This document shows, piece by piece, positions 25,973-34,265 of a stretch of 64,000 nt of DNA. The position numbers and the translations under genes are program-made. The stretch lies in assembly GCF_023023025.1 (NCBI RefSeq), contig NZ_CP095481.1, positions 9,933,001 through 9,997,000 on the forward strand, read 5' to 3'. The DNA is from Amycolatopsis sp. WQ 127309 (GTDB taxonomy: Bacteria; Actinomycetota; Actinomycetes; Mycobacteriales; Pseudonocardiaceae). Below the pieces are notes generated by a model that did not search any database, was not told the origin of the DNA, and worked only from the letters and a program-made list of their open reading frames with translations. Position 1 is the first letter of the stretch. Each line of letters begins with the position of its first letter.

Positions 25973-26373
25973 CCGAATTCCATGTAGGCCACCCGGCCGA
26001 CGTCGAGCGCGCGGCGGCAGACCTCGATCCGTCGGGCGATCCGCGGTGCCATCAGCTCCCGGAACCGGAGCACGTCGACGAACTGCCACGCCGACAGCTC
26101 ATCAGCCGGAAGTCGGATCGTGGGGAGCAGTTCGTCGTGGATCCGGCCGCCGAAGACGAACACGTTTGCCTCGTCGCGGCCCGGCCGCGGTGGCATCCAG
26201 TCGACCCCGGCCAGCGGACCAAGCACCGGGGTGATGCCGAGTTCCTCCCGAAGTTCACGCACGCACGCCGCGAGCGGAGACTCGTCCTCCTCGATCACCC
26301 CGCCCGGCAAACCCCAGCCCGGTTTGTACGTGGGCTTGACGATGAGAACGCGTCCGTGGTCGTCGAAGAGCAT
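25936..26373 (-). CDS. Nudix hydrolase A
   Basis: 145 residues from ATG 26373. The Nudix box is complete: GVIEEDESPLAACV then RELREELGI. Compared with Nudix B (31798-32310), homology continues upstream of this ATG (LSARPGTRGASAG matches ARTRGAAGA) without a normal start codon, so the gene is either 5' truncated or starts at a rare codon overlapping the aldolase gene. Nudix enzymes cleave nucleoside-diphosphate-X bonds with Mg. It is the last gene of the operon GT4-aldolase A-Nudix A; a nucleotide sugar or nucleotide intermediate is the likely substrate. Confidence 0.85.
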   Translation of the reverse strand: MLFDDHGRVLIVKPTYKPGWGLPGGVIEEDESPLAACVRELREELGITPVLGPLAGVDWMPPRPGRDEANVFVFGGRIHDELLPTIRLPADELSAWQFVDVLRFRELMAPRIARRIEVCRRALDVGRVAYMEFGYEVLPMSSDTY

Positions 26374-26408
26374 GCCCGCGGACGCGCCCCTGGTGCCCGG
26401 CCGCGCGC

Positions 26409-27176
26409 TCAGCGGCTGTTCCCCGAGTACAGCTTGTCCGACCAGGTGCCGCCGGGGTGGTGCAGCGCGTCAGGTTTGATCCCGCTGATCCCGCCGTGCA
26501 GGGTGGCCTGGAATAACGCTGTCCGGGCGCTGACCTCGATCCTCGTCAGGTTCTCGACGGCCTCGTCGAGGTGGCGGGCGAAGACGAAGACACCGTGCCG
26601 GTACACCACGAAGCCGAGGCCGTGCCGGTCCAGTTCGCCGCCGCGGGGGCCGAAGTGTTCCAGCATCTGGGGGTTCACGGTGAGCAGGTAGCCCGCGATA
26701 ACGTCCGGGCGTGATCCCATGCATTCGGCGACCTCGATGTCGACCCGTCCGGTGAGCACATCCTCCTTGACGGCGGGATCGTCCGAGGTGAAGCAGGGTA
26801 CTTCACCCATCGTGTCGAGCTTGTTCGTGCAGGACGGCACGCCGAGGCCGAGCGAGGCGAACGCCAGGCTGTAGGGCGCATGGGAATGCACTATCGCGTT
26901 GCAGTTCGGGAACTCCCGGTAGATCGCCATATGCAGCGGTGCGTCCGGTGGCGCCAGGTCCGTGGCGCGCTCCACGATCGAGCCCTCGGGGCTGTACACC
27001 ATCAGGTTGCGGGCGGTGATGTCCCACCGCACGAAAGCGGAGCTCGCGGTGGTGCTGACGATGTTACCGGTGCCGGCACGGACGCTGACCGAACCACCGG
27101 CCGGATCCAGAGTCCCCCAGCGCGTCATGTCGCTGACGGACCGGATGATGTGGTGACGCTCGGCTTCGTGACCCAT
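26409..27176 (-). CDS. Class II aldolase/adducin-domain protein A
   Basis: 255 residues starting MGHEAERHHIIRSVSDMTRWG. Zn ligands of the fuculose-phosphate aldolase family are visible: IVHSHAPYS (two His) and VYRHGVFVFA (third His, equivalent to NHG). Where L-fuculose-1-P aldolase has its catalytic Glu (PSSE), this protein has PPDAPLHMA, so an Asp or different chemistry. It would split or join a DHAP-like or keto-phosphate unit and an aldehyde. The gene lies 18 bases after the glycosyltransferase stop and is paralogous to aldolase B. Confidence 0.88.
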   Translation of the reverse strand: MGHEAERHHIIRSVSDMTRWGTLDPAGGSVSVRAGTGNIVSTTASSAFVRWDITARNLMVYSPEGSIVERATDLAPPDAPLHMAIYREFPNCNAIVHSHAPYSLAFASLGLGVPSCTNKLDTMGEVPCFTSDDPAVKEDVLTGRVDIEVAECMGSRPDVIAGYLLTVNPQMLEHFGPRGGELDRHGLGFVVYRHGVFVFARHLDEAVENLTRIEVSARTALFQATLHGGISGIKPDALHHPGGTWSDKLYSGNSR

Positions 27177-27194
27177 TCTGGTGATCCTTTCGAT

Positions 27195-28379
27195 CTATGC
27201 CGTCCGGTCGGTTACGGACAGCGGCGAGGGGTTCCGGCTCCGCTCGCGAACTTCCTGCGCGAGCCGGGCGTAGGCGAGGAAACAACGGGTCTGGGAGAAC
27301 GATCGGGCGTTGAGCCGGGCTCGGCTGCCCAGTGCGTCGAGACGGCTCGCGGGCCACCTGGCGGCCTCGGCCAGAGCGACGGTGAGACCGGCGGGATCGT
27401 CGGCGGAGTAAACCAGACCGGTGATCCCGGGCACCACCAGTTCAGTGCTGCCCCCGCGATCCGGCACAATCTGGGGGATCCCGGCGCCGCCTGCTTCGAG
27501 CACCGAACGGCCGAAGCCCTCGATGTCACAGGCCGTGACGAGGACGTCTGTACCGGCCAGCCACTTGTGATCCGGTACGTGGCCCAGGAACCGGACGTCC
27601 TGGCCGCGGCAGAGTTCGTCCGCCAGTCGCCGGAGCTCCGGTAACGCCGTCCCGGTCCCGTAGATGTTGAGCTGTGCGTGCGCGGCGAGTTCGTCGGGCA
27701 GGCGCGCGAAGGCGTGGATCACCCGGTCGATCAGCTTCCACGGCTCGGTGCGGGCGACCACCGAAAACCTGCGAGGCAGCGGCGGCTTCCGGACCTTCCG
27801 GTACAGGCCAAGACGGACGGCGTTGTGTATGGTGACCGCGTTGACCGGGCGCGGAGACAGCTCCCGGATGCTTCTCGTGGCGGCGCCGCTGACGCCGACC
27901 CAGCAGCCGGCCCGGGAGAGGATGTCCCAGTCGAGTTCGCCGGGCAGGCGCGGAACCAGCCGCCGCTCCCGGGGATCGACGGTCCGCAGACCCTGGTCCG
28001 CGACGAGGATTCCCCGCAGCACCGAAATGACCGGCACGGCGAAGTACTCCGCCAGCGCGATGTCGACCATCGCCGTCCGGTGCGCTCCGATGAGCACCGT
28101 CCCGGCCGGATCCATTCCAAGTTCGGTGACCAGCGCCCGTTCGTAAGCGTCGTGATCCGCGACCTGCCGCATGCGGACACCCTGCGGATCAGGCCTGAGA
28201 GCGCCGCCGTTGTCCCACCACACGACGGCAACTTCTACCCCGAGCAGTTCACGAAGACCTCGCGCGAGTTCGAGCGTCGACCGCTCCGCGCCGCCGGACG
28301 CCGTCGTCAGCCAGGTCAGTACCACGCGTCGCAAGGGCGTTCGGCTCACCGGAGATCGCGGTACCCATCGACTGACCAT
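27195..28379 (-). CDS. GT4-family glycosyltransferase
   Basis: About 395 residues from ATG 28379; GTG 28406 is an in-frame alternative and neither has a good ribosome site. GT-B fold: TASGGAERSTLELARGL binds near the N-terminal domain, FSVVARTEPWKLID begins the donor domain, and EGFGRSVLEAGGAGIPQIVP is the EX7E motif of retaining GT4 enzymes. It would transfer a sugar from an NDP-sugar; UDP-glucuronate made by the cluster dehydrogenase is a candidate donor (inference). It is the first gene of the left minus-strand operon, with a TATAGAAT-like -10 region at about 28433-28440. Confidence 0.88.
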   Translation of the reverse strand: MVSRWVPRSPVSRTPLRRVVLTWLTTASGGAERSTLELARGLRELLGVEVAVVWWDNGGALRPDPQGVRMRQVADHDAYERALVTELGMDPAGTVLIGAHRTAMVDIALAEYFAVPVISVLRGILVADQGLRTVDPRERRLVPRLPGELDWDILSRAGCWVGVSGAATRSIRELSPRPVNAVTIHNAVRLGLYRKVRKPPLPRRFSVVARTEPWKLIDRVIHAFARLPDELAAHAQLNIYGTGTALPELRRLADELCRGQDVRFLGHVPDHKWLAGTDVLVTACDIEGFGRSVLEAGGAGIPQIVPDRGGSTELVVPGITGLVYSADDPAGLTVALAEAARWPASRLDALGSRARLNARSFSQTRCFLAYARLAQEVRERSRNPSPLSVTDRTA

Positions 28380-28406
28380 TGGGTCAACTCTGCCAACCGC
28401 ACCCAC

Positions 28407-29152
28407 AGCGCGCCCACGTGAACGCCATAAAGATTCTATAATCGCGGCGCGGGTTGAGTGGCTTGCGCGAACCCAGAACAGTCCAATGGCTTCATTCGCG
28501 CCGGCTCCGCCGCCTCGTAGACGTCACCAGGAGGTCCCAGCCGCCGCCTCGATAATGGCAGGAACCCTACTTCTCAAGTCGACCCACAGCGGTGTCCGGG
28601 CCGAAGGCGGCGTAGCCGCCGACGCTCAGCTTCTTCGAGATCTGGCCAGGCGCGCCGTCGGCGTACTGCAGAGCGATCGCCGAGGCGCCCGAGGCGGTGT
28701 CGCCGACTGCTTTCGGAAGCCAGTCGGGTGAACTAATTCACCTTCTGCGCGCCCGCCTGCCACAGTTCGTCACAAGGCAGATCCAGGCCGTCGACGTGAT
28801 GCTGACCTTGGTAAACCGTCGGCAACGGCTGAATCGCAGCAACTGTAGCGGGACCATTCAGTCCCGGACGGCGACAGCGCCGAGGCTGCAGATCCTGCCT
28901 TCATTGGTCCGATCGGGTGGCATCCGACCGCTGGGCCAAACCGTTCCGCGTCTCCGAGCGTTGGCCGATCATGGTGCGATGGAAAAGGTTGGGATGCCGC
29001 AGGAGGGTAGGTCGGGGTGCGCCTCATCTGACAATTCCTCACACGTGGAGTGTCATCGCGCGCGTGTGAGATGGAGCGATTCGTTTTGCAGCGTGACACC
29101 TCGCGGATGCGCTGTCGTCAGTCGATCCTTGGGAGCAGTGGGGGCATGGCAA
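28407..29152. other. Long intergenic region before the SARP gene
   Basis: About 745 bases without an intact gene. It contains the divergent promoters of the glycosyltransferase operon and the SARP gene, and an old coding remnant (28580-28730, separate entry). ORFs on the plus strand at 28697-29150 are upstream readthrough of the SARP frame and lack domains. Confidence 0.5.
28580..28730 (-). pseudogene. C-terminal fragment of an unrecognised gene
   Basis: On the minus strand about 50 codons read cleanly: DWLPKAVGDTASGASAIALQ, then YADGAPGQISKKLSVGGYAA, ending GRLEK and a stop near 28580. The composition is that of a real protein C-terminus, but an in-frame stop lies just upstream. I could not assign the family. 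It suggests a deletion or insertion when the cluster was placed here. Confidence 0.4.
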
Positions 29153-29935
29153 ATGGATTTCCGCGTTCTGGGTCCTGTCGAGGTCGGCCCGGCAAGCCGG
29201 GTGAGCGGTCTCGGCACGCCGAAGCAACGAGCATTGCTGAGTATATTATTGCTCAATGCCAACCACATCGTGTCGGTGGACCGGCTCACCGCGATGCTGT
29301 GGGACGGCCCGGCTCCACGCTCGGCGATCGCGAACGTCTACAGCTATGTGGCCGGTGTCCGCCGACTGCTCGACATCGCCGGCGACGCCGGGCGCGACCG
29401 CTTGATCACCAGGATGCCCGGGTATCTGTTGCGCGTGCGCGCCGACGAACTCGATCTGTCCGTCTTCGACCGGCTCGCAATGCAGGGCCGGGCCGCACTG
29501 CGTCGGTCCGACCATGAGCTGGCCGCCGAACGTCTGGGTAGCGCATTGGCTCTGTGGCGTGGAAAACCGCTCGAAGACGTCCGTGTCACCCCCGCCCTCA
29601 TGGCGCCTGTCACGGCGCTGGAAGGGCGCCGGATCGACGTGCTGAACGACCTCGTCCAGGCCCGGCTGCGACTGGGGTTGCACAAAGAGGTGGTGGGCGA
29701 GCTCCGCGAGCTGGTCACGGCTTCCCCGCTCTCGGAACTCACATGGTCGCAGTACATGTTCGCGTTGTACCGGTCCGGGCGTAAGGGAGAGGCCCTGGGC
29801 GCGTATTTGGACGCGCGTCGGAACCTGGTTTCGCAGACGGGTGTGGAACCCTCCGCCTATCTCCGCCGCGTCCACCAGGCCATCCTCGCCGGTGCCCCTT
29901 CCACCGAAGTGCTCGAGCATTGTTGGCGGGACTGA
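29153..29935 (+). CDS. SARP-family pathway activator
   Basis: 260 residues from ATG 29153 (MDFRVLGPVEVG); GTG 29138 is an alternative. The N-terminal OmpR-type winged helix is clear (LGTPKQRALLSILLLNANHI, VSVDRLTAMLWDG, ANVYSYVAGVRRLL, MPGYLLRV), followed by the bacterial transcriptional activation domain (LSVFDRLAMQGRAALRR to SAYLRRVHQAIL). Small SARPs activate antibiotic clusters by binding phased heptamer repeats next to the -35 region. A matching four-repeat array lies at 35481-35520. The 3' end overlaps the convergent MFS gene by 79 bases. Confidence 0.93.
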   Translation: MDFRVLGPVEVGPASRVSGLGTPKQRALLSILLLNANHIVSVDRLTAMLWDGPAPRSAIANVYSYVAGVRRLLDIAGDAGRDRLITRMPGYLLRVRADELDLSVFDRLAMQGRAALRRSDHELAAERLGSALALWRGKPLEDVRVTPALMAPVTALEGRRIDVLNDLVQARLRLGLHKEVVGELRELVTASPLSELTWSQYMFALYRSGRKGEALGAYLDARRNLVSQTGVEPSAYLRRVHQAILAGAPSTEVLEHCWRD

Positions 29936-31107
29936 CCGAGCCGTTCGGCCGTCACCGGCAGAAGCGCCCCACCGGCGAGTGGGGCGACCGCGATGACGAC
30001 GAACGCCCCTGCATAACCGGCTCCGCCGATGACCGCGCTCAGCACCACCGGGCCGGCGGTGGTCACCAGGCTCTGCAGCGTGTGCTGCACTCCCAGCGCA
30101 CGACCCATCCGGGCCCGCGCGGCGAACGAGGCGATCACCGTGGAGGCCAGCCCGTACCCGGTGACGGTCGAGACGCAGGCGACGAACACCATAACCGTGC
30201 CCAGCCAGGTTCCGGTCAGCGCACCGAGCACGACGAGCAGCAGCACGACGGCGTTGCCGAAGGCGAAGATCCGCATCAGGCCCAGCGGGGTGCCGAGACG
30301 GTCCGCGACGTAGCCGGCCAGCGGCCGGGTGAGCACGGTGAGCAGCAGCGCCCCGCTGAGCAGCCATCCCGCACGCACCGGGCTCCAGCCTCGATCATCT
30401 ACGAGGTAGCTGACGCTGAAGGTGAGCAGCGCCGACTGCGGCAGGATGAGCAACGCACAGGCCCCGTACATCCGCCGCCACGGCACCGGCCCGGCATCGC
30501 CGGAAGCCGGACCGACCGGGGCCATGCCCGCCCTGGGCTGTCCGCCGAACAGGAACACCACCGCCGCTGTCAGCAGGCAGAGCCCGGCCATACCGAGCCA
30601 GAGGACGGGCAAACCACAGGCAGCCGCGACGCCCGGAACGACCGCCGCGGCCAACGCGGAACTGAGTGGCGTCGCGGTCTGGGTCAAGCCGAGAGCCAAA
30701 GCGCGCTGCCGGGCTGGAAACCGCCGCACCACCGCCTGCCCGCTCGGCGCGTACACGGAGCTCGCCGTCATCCCGACGAGGGCGAAAACGCCGAACAGCG
30801 CCACGACACCACCGGTGACGGCGGCCACGCACAGGAACAAGGCGCAGAGAGCCAGGCCGCACGACATGGCATACCGTTCGCCGAAGCGGTCGGCCACCAG
30901 GCCCCAGCCCAGCATGGTCACGGTCAGTCCGCCGTTGGCGACCCCGAGCAGAGCTCCGGCCAGCGCCAGCGACATCCCAGTCTCTGCCCGCAGAGTCGGC
31001 AGCACCAGCGAGAGCTGGAACACCGCGGTGGCACCGACCGCCCAGGCGATCAGGCTCACGGTGAGCAGCACCCAGCGGTTCGGGGTGCGGCCGGCGCTAT
31101 CGTCCAT
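29857..31107 (-). CDS. MFS transporter, probable product exporter
   Basis: 416 residues from ATG 31107 (MDDSAGRTPNRWVLLTVSLI); the frame upstream of this is shadow of the HAD gene. About twelve hydrophobic helices are visible, with the MFS loop 2-3 motif GWGLVADRFGERYAM and a second-half counterpart AGYVADRLGTPLG. It belongs in the inner membrane and should export the product or take up a precursor using proton motive force. It is the last gene of the right minus-strand operon, overlaps the HAD gene by 11 bases, and its stop lies inside the convergent SARP gene. Confidence 0.9.
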   Translation of the reverse strand: MDDSAGRTPNRWVLLTVSLIAWAVGATAVFQLSLVLPTLRAETGMSLALAGALLGVANGGLTVTMLGWGLVADRFGERYAMSCGLALCALFLCVAAVTGGVVALFGVFALVGMTASSVYAPSGQAVVRRFPARQRALALGLTQTATPLSSALAAAVVPGVAAACGLPVLWLGMAGLCLLTAAVVFLFGGQPRAGMAPVGPASGDAGPVPWRRMYGACALLILPQSALLTFSVSYLVDDRGWSPVRAGWLLSGALLLTVLTRPLAGYVADRLGTPLGLMRIFAFGNAVVLLLVVLGALTGTWLGTVMVFVACVSTVTGYGLASTVIASFAARARMGRALGVQHTLQSLVTTAGPVVLSAVIGGAGYAGAFVVIAVAPLAGGALLPVTAERLGQSRQQCSSTSVEGAPARMAWWTRRR

Positions 31108-31801
31108 GAGCGTGCACCCACGCGGCCAGGTCGCCGAGGCTGCGCAGATGTTCGTGCCGGCCCGGCGGATCGGGGCAGTCGAGGTGCGGATCGAGGTGTA
31201 GCGGCCGGATCCCGGCGGCGAGCGCGCCGTCCACATCGATACGGGCGGTGTCCCCGACGTAGACGGTCCGCCCCGGCCGGGCGTCCAGCTCCCGCAGCGC
31301 GAGGTGGAAGATCCCGGGATCCGGTTTGGCGATCCCGACCAGCGCGGAGTCGATCACCAGGGCCACCGGGATCCCGGCTCCCGGCCCGACCTGGCAGATG
31401 CCGGCCTGCCGCAGCTGCTCGGCCACCAGCCCGACCGAGTTGGACACCACGCCGAGCACGACTGGCAGGGAACTCAGCGCTCGCAGCGAATTCGCGGCCC
31501 CACGCAGCTCTCGAGTCCACGTCGGACCGTCGATCGCGATGGAGAGTTCAGCGGCCACCCACTCGACACGCTCGTCCTTCACTCCACATGCTCGAGCAAA
31601 CGCCTTCAGGTACAGCAGGCGATTCCGGGGAGGAGACGCGTCGTTCGCCGCGGTGGCCGCGTAGTGGGCCCGGTCGATCACGTCCACATCGGCCCGCACA
31701 CCGGCGGCCCGCAGGACCGTGATCACCGCTTCAGCGGCGGGCATGATCAGTACTCCCCCGGCGTCCAGCAGCACAGTTTCGACCGGCTCACGGGGGCTCA
31801 T
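31097..31801 (-). CDS. HAD-superfamily phosphatase
   Basis: 234 residues from ATG 31801 in an ATGA overlap. HAD motifs: I VLLDAGGVL (nucleophile Asp), II VVSNSVG, III KPDPGIF, IV VGDTARIDVDGA. The second Asp of DxD is replaced (DAG), as in some HAD subfamily IA members. A small alpha-helical cap follows motif I. It would dephosphorylate a sugar phosphate, nucleoside phosphate or phospho-amino-acid intermediate, consistent with the neighbouring Nudix and SerC-like enzymes. Confidence 0.88.
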   Translation of the reverse strand: MSPREPVETVLLDAGGVLIMPAAEAVITVLRAAGVRADVDVIDRAHYAATAANDASPPRNRLLYLKAFARACGVKDERVEWVAAELSIAIDGPTWTRELRGAANSLRALSSLPVVLGVVSNSVGLVAEQLRQAGICQVGPGAGIPVALVIDSALVGIAKPDPGIFHLALRELDARPGRTVYVGDTARIDVDGALAAGIRPLHLDPHLDCPDPPGRHEHLRSLGDLAAWVHAHGR

Positions 31802-32310
31802 CCCGGCCTCTCCCCGGAACCGCCGTACCAGGCCGGCTTCGTCGGCTCCTCGTAGTAGACCGTCCCTCCGCCGAGATATCCCTCGACGCACGAGCGGACC
31901 CGGCGTTCGGTGTGCTGTTCCACCTCCGGTAGCGCCGACACCGGAAAGAAGCCGAATTCGGCGATCTCGCCGGGGTCGGGCTCGATGATCGCCTGGACGG
32001 ACTCGGGCAGGCGGCCGGCGAACACGAACAGGTTCGACGGCGCGCGGTGTGGCCGGGGCGGGAACCACACCACTCCGACCAGCCGCTCGATGACCGGGGT
32101 GATGCCGAGTTCCTCCCGCACCTCGCGGGTACACGCGGCCAGCGGGGACTCCCCGGCCTCGACCACGCCCCCGGGCAGGTCCCAGACCGGCTTGTAGCCG
32201 GGCCGGACCAGGAGCACCCGGCCGGCGCCGTCGAGCTGCACCGCCCCCGCAGCACCCCTGGTCCGGGCTAGTTGCGCGTAGTACGCGCTTTCGGCGAAAC
32301 CGTCAGACAT
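31798..32310 (-). CDS. Nudix hydrolase B
   Basis: 170 residues from ATG 32310 (MSDGFAESAYYAQLA), overlapping the aldolase B gene by 8 bases and the HAD gene by 4. The Nudix box is complete: GVVEAGESPLAACT then REVREELGI. It is clearly paralogous to Nudix A: KPVWDLPGG matches KPGWGLPGG, and VVWFPPRPHRAPSNLFVFAG matches VDWMPPRPGRDEANVFVFGG. It has an extra C-terminal segment. It likely hydrolyses a nucleotide-linked pathway intermediate. Confidence 0.9.
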   Translation of the reverse strand: MSDGFAESAYYAQLARTRGAAGAVQLDGAGRVLLVRPGYKPVWDLPGGVVEAGESPLAACTREVREELGITPVIERLVGVVWFPPRPHRAPSNLFVFAGRLPESVQAIIEPDPGEIAEFGFFPVSALPEVEQHTERRVRSCVEGYLGGGTVYYEEPTKPAWYGGSGERPG

Positions 32311-33073
32311 CCGCGAGCTGCTGTTCGGCACCCAGTCCCGCCTTCGGGAACAGGAGGTTGGGCTCGACGCCGGCCAGCCCGCCGCGCAGGATCGCCTGGA
32401 AAACCGCAGTCCGCGCACTCATCTCCACCCTGGCCAGGTTCTCCACCGCCTCGGTCAGTCCACGGGCGAAGGTGAAGGCGCCATGGCGGTAGAGCACGCA
32501 CGCCAGGCCGTGGCGCTTGAGTTCGTCTGCACGCGGACCCAGTTTCTCCTTCAGCTGCGGAATGAGCTGGTAAGTGTCGACAGCCGCGATCTCCGGCCGC
32601 TGTGCGATGCCGTCGGGGAGCTTGACCTCGGGCCGGTCCGACTCACCGCTGAGCACTCCGCCCTTGACCGCGGTGTCGTCGGCGATCAAGCAAGGCACCT
32701 CGCCCAGGGTGTCCAGTTGGTTGACACAGGAGGGGATGCCCATGCCCAGTGAGGCGAACGCGAGCACGTAGGCATTGTGCGCGTGCACGATCGCGCGGCA
32801 GTCGGGGAACATCTCGTAGGCGGCCATGTGGATCAGCGCGCCCACTGGGGCCACTCCCCCGGTGCGCTCCCGCAGTTCGCCGGTCGCCGAGATCACCGTC
32901 ATGTCCCGCGGGGTGACCTTCCAGCGCGCGAAAGCCGAGCCGGTGGCGGTGACGATGATGTCGCCGTTGTCGGCCCGGACACTCAGGCCACCGCCGGTGG
33001 TCTCGATCAACCCCCAACGGGCCATGTCACTGATGCTTTCCACAAGCAGCTGCCGTTCGGCTTCGTACAACAT
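32303..33073 (-). CDS. Class II aldolase/adducin-domain protein B
   Basis: 256 residues from ATG 33073 with AAAGGAGAG upstream; the longer upstream frame is not supported. Zn-site residues are IVHAHNAYV (two His) and LYRHGAFTFA (third His). The position of the catalytic Glu is occupied by Gly (APVGALIHMA), so ordinary aldol cleavage is doubtful. It is paralogous to aldolase A throughout (ERQLLVESISDMARWG versus ERHHIIRSVSDMTRWG). Nudix B follows it as Nudix A follows aldolase A. Confidence 0.88.
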   Translation of the reverse strand: MLYEAERQLLVESISDMARWGLIETTGGGLSVRADNGDIIVTATGSAFARWKVTPRDMTVISATGELRERTGGVAPVGALIHMAAYEMFPDCRAIVHAHNAYVLAFASLGMGIPSCVNQLDTLGEVPCLIADDTAVKGGVLSGESDRPEVKLPDGIAQRPEIAAVDTYQLIPQLKEKLGPRADELKRHGLACVLYRHGAFTFARGLTEAVENLARVEMSARTAVFQAILRGGLAGVEPNLLFPKAGLGAEQQLADV

Positions 33074-33110
33074 GTTCTCTCCTTTGTCGTGGGCTACCGA
33101 TCCGGGAAAC

Positions 33111-34265
33111 TCAGCGGTGCTGACGTGGCAGTTGTCCCGGGGTCGTGCTTTTCCTGCTCTGGAACTTCTCCCGCGGTCCCAGCCCGAACTCGGGCAGTGG
33201 CTGCTCGCCACCCTCGATCAGATCGGCGGTGTACTCACCGAAGGCGGGCCCGAACTTGAACGCGTGCCCGCCCCCGCCGGCCAGCCAGCCACCGCCCGAT
33301 CCAGGCACCGGCGCGAGCAGAAAGTGCTGATCGGCGGTCAGCTCGTACTGGCAGACATGCCGGGACACCAGTGGCGCGCCAGCCAGCGCGGGGAACCGGT
33401 GGGTGAGCGCCCCCCGGGCGGCTTTCTCGGCCTCCGGATCGGGACGGCGGTCAGCGAGATCCGGATCGATGACCGGAGCGGCGCCGAGCGCCCCGCCGAC
33501 CTTGAAGCCGCTGTCATCGATGTCCCCGGCCCCGTAGGCGCCGCCGTCGACCCAGACCGGGAGGCCGGGGGTGCGCCAGTGCGGCTCCACCCCGTAGTAG
33601 AAGACGTTCTGCCGAACGGACTCGATGTCCACCAGTTGCGGGAACCAGCGTCCCAGCCATGGGCCGCAGGCCCAGATCGTTCGGTCGGCGGCCTGCACCT
33701 CGCCGTCCACGACGGCCCGGCCTTCCGCGTTCGGCCGGGCCTGGGCGATGCGCAGCTTGGCGCCCGCGCGCAGGGCGCGGCGCATCAGGGTCAGCACGCC
33801 CAGTCGCGCCCGCAACACCCCGCTGCTCGGTTCGTGCAGCACGAATTCGAGGTCGTCGCAGCGCACGTCGGGAAAGAAGTCGCGGGCCGCCTCCGGGGCC
33901 AGCCGCTCGACCGGGAGACCCAGCGTCTCGAGACTGCGTGCGCTCTGCTCCTCGAATTCGGCCTCCCCCCTGGCGAACCACACGACCCCGACGTTGTGGA
34001 AGAGCTCGATTCCCTCTTCCGCCCCGATCTCTTGCCACAGTTGCCGGGCCCGCCAGGCTCGACGGGTGTACCAGACGTCGATGTCGCGGCCGCCGCCGTA
34101 GGACAGCCGGAGCACCCGGGAGGTGTCGTGGCTGGAGCCCCGCACGTGGCCCGGCGTGTACTGTTCGACGACGGTGACCGACCACCCCCTCTGGACCAGG
34201 CTGTGCGCGATGGACGCGCCGACGATCCCGGCGCCGACGACCACTGCGGTGGGTGCGTCAGGCAT
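33111..34265 (-). CDS. FAD-dependent amine oxidase (sarcosine oxidase-like)
   Basis: 384 residues from the start at 34265 (MPDAPTAVVVGAGIVGASIA). It has the dinucleotide motif GAGIVG near residue 11 and VVEQYTPGHVRGSSHDTSRV typical of monomeric sarcosine oxidase. HVCQYELTADQHFLL holds a Cys at the place of covalent FAD attachment, and GGGGHAFKFGPAFGEY is the C-terminal FAD motif. It would oxidise a secondary amine or amino acid with O2 to an imine plus H2O2. It overlaps the aminotransferase gene by 8 bases, so the two steps are probably consecutive. Confidence 0.9.
   Translation of the reverse strand: MPDAPTAVVVGAGIVGASIAHSLVQRGWSVTVVEQYTPGHVRGSSHDTSRVLRLSYGGGRDIDVWYTRRAWRARQLWQEIGAEEGIELFHNVGVVWFARGEAEFEEQSARSLETLGLPVERLAPEAARDFFPDVRCDDLEFVLHEPSSGVLRARLGVLTLMRRALRAGAKLRIAQARPNAEGRAVVDGEVQAADRTIWACGPWLGRWFPQLVDIESVRQNVFYYGVEPHWRTPGLPVWVDGGAYGAGDIDDSGFKVGGALGAAPVIDPDLADRRPDPEAEKAARGALTHRFPALAGAPLVSRHVCQYELTADQHFLLAPVPGSGGGWLAGGGGHAFKFGPAFGEYTADLIEGGEQPLPEFGLGPREKFQSRKSTTPGQLPRQHR

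Noticed and set aside
29920..31722. 600-codon plus-strand ORF
   Set aside because: Antisense to the MFS and HAD genes; Gln/His/Arg-rich without domains.
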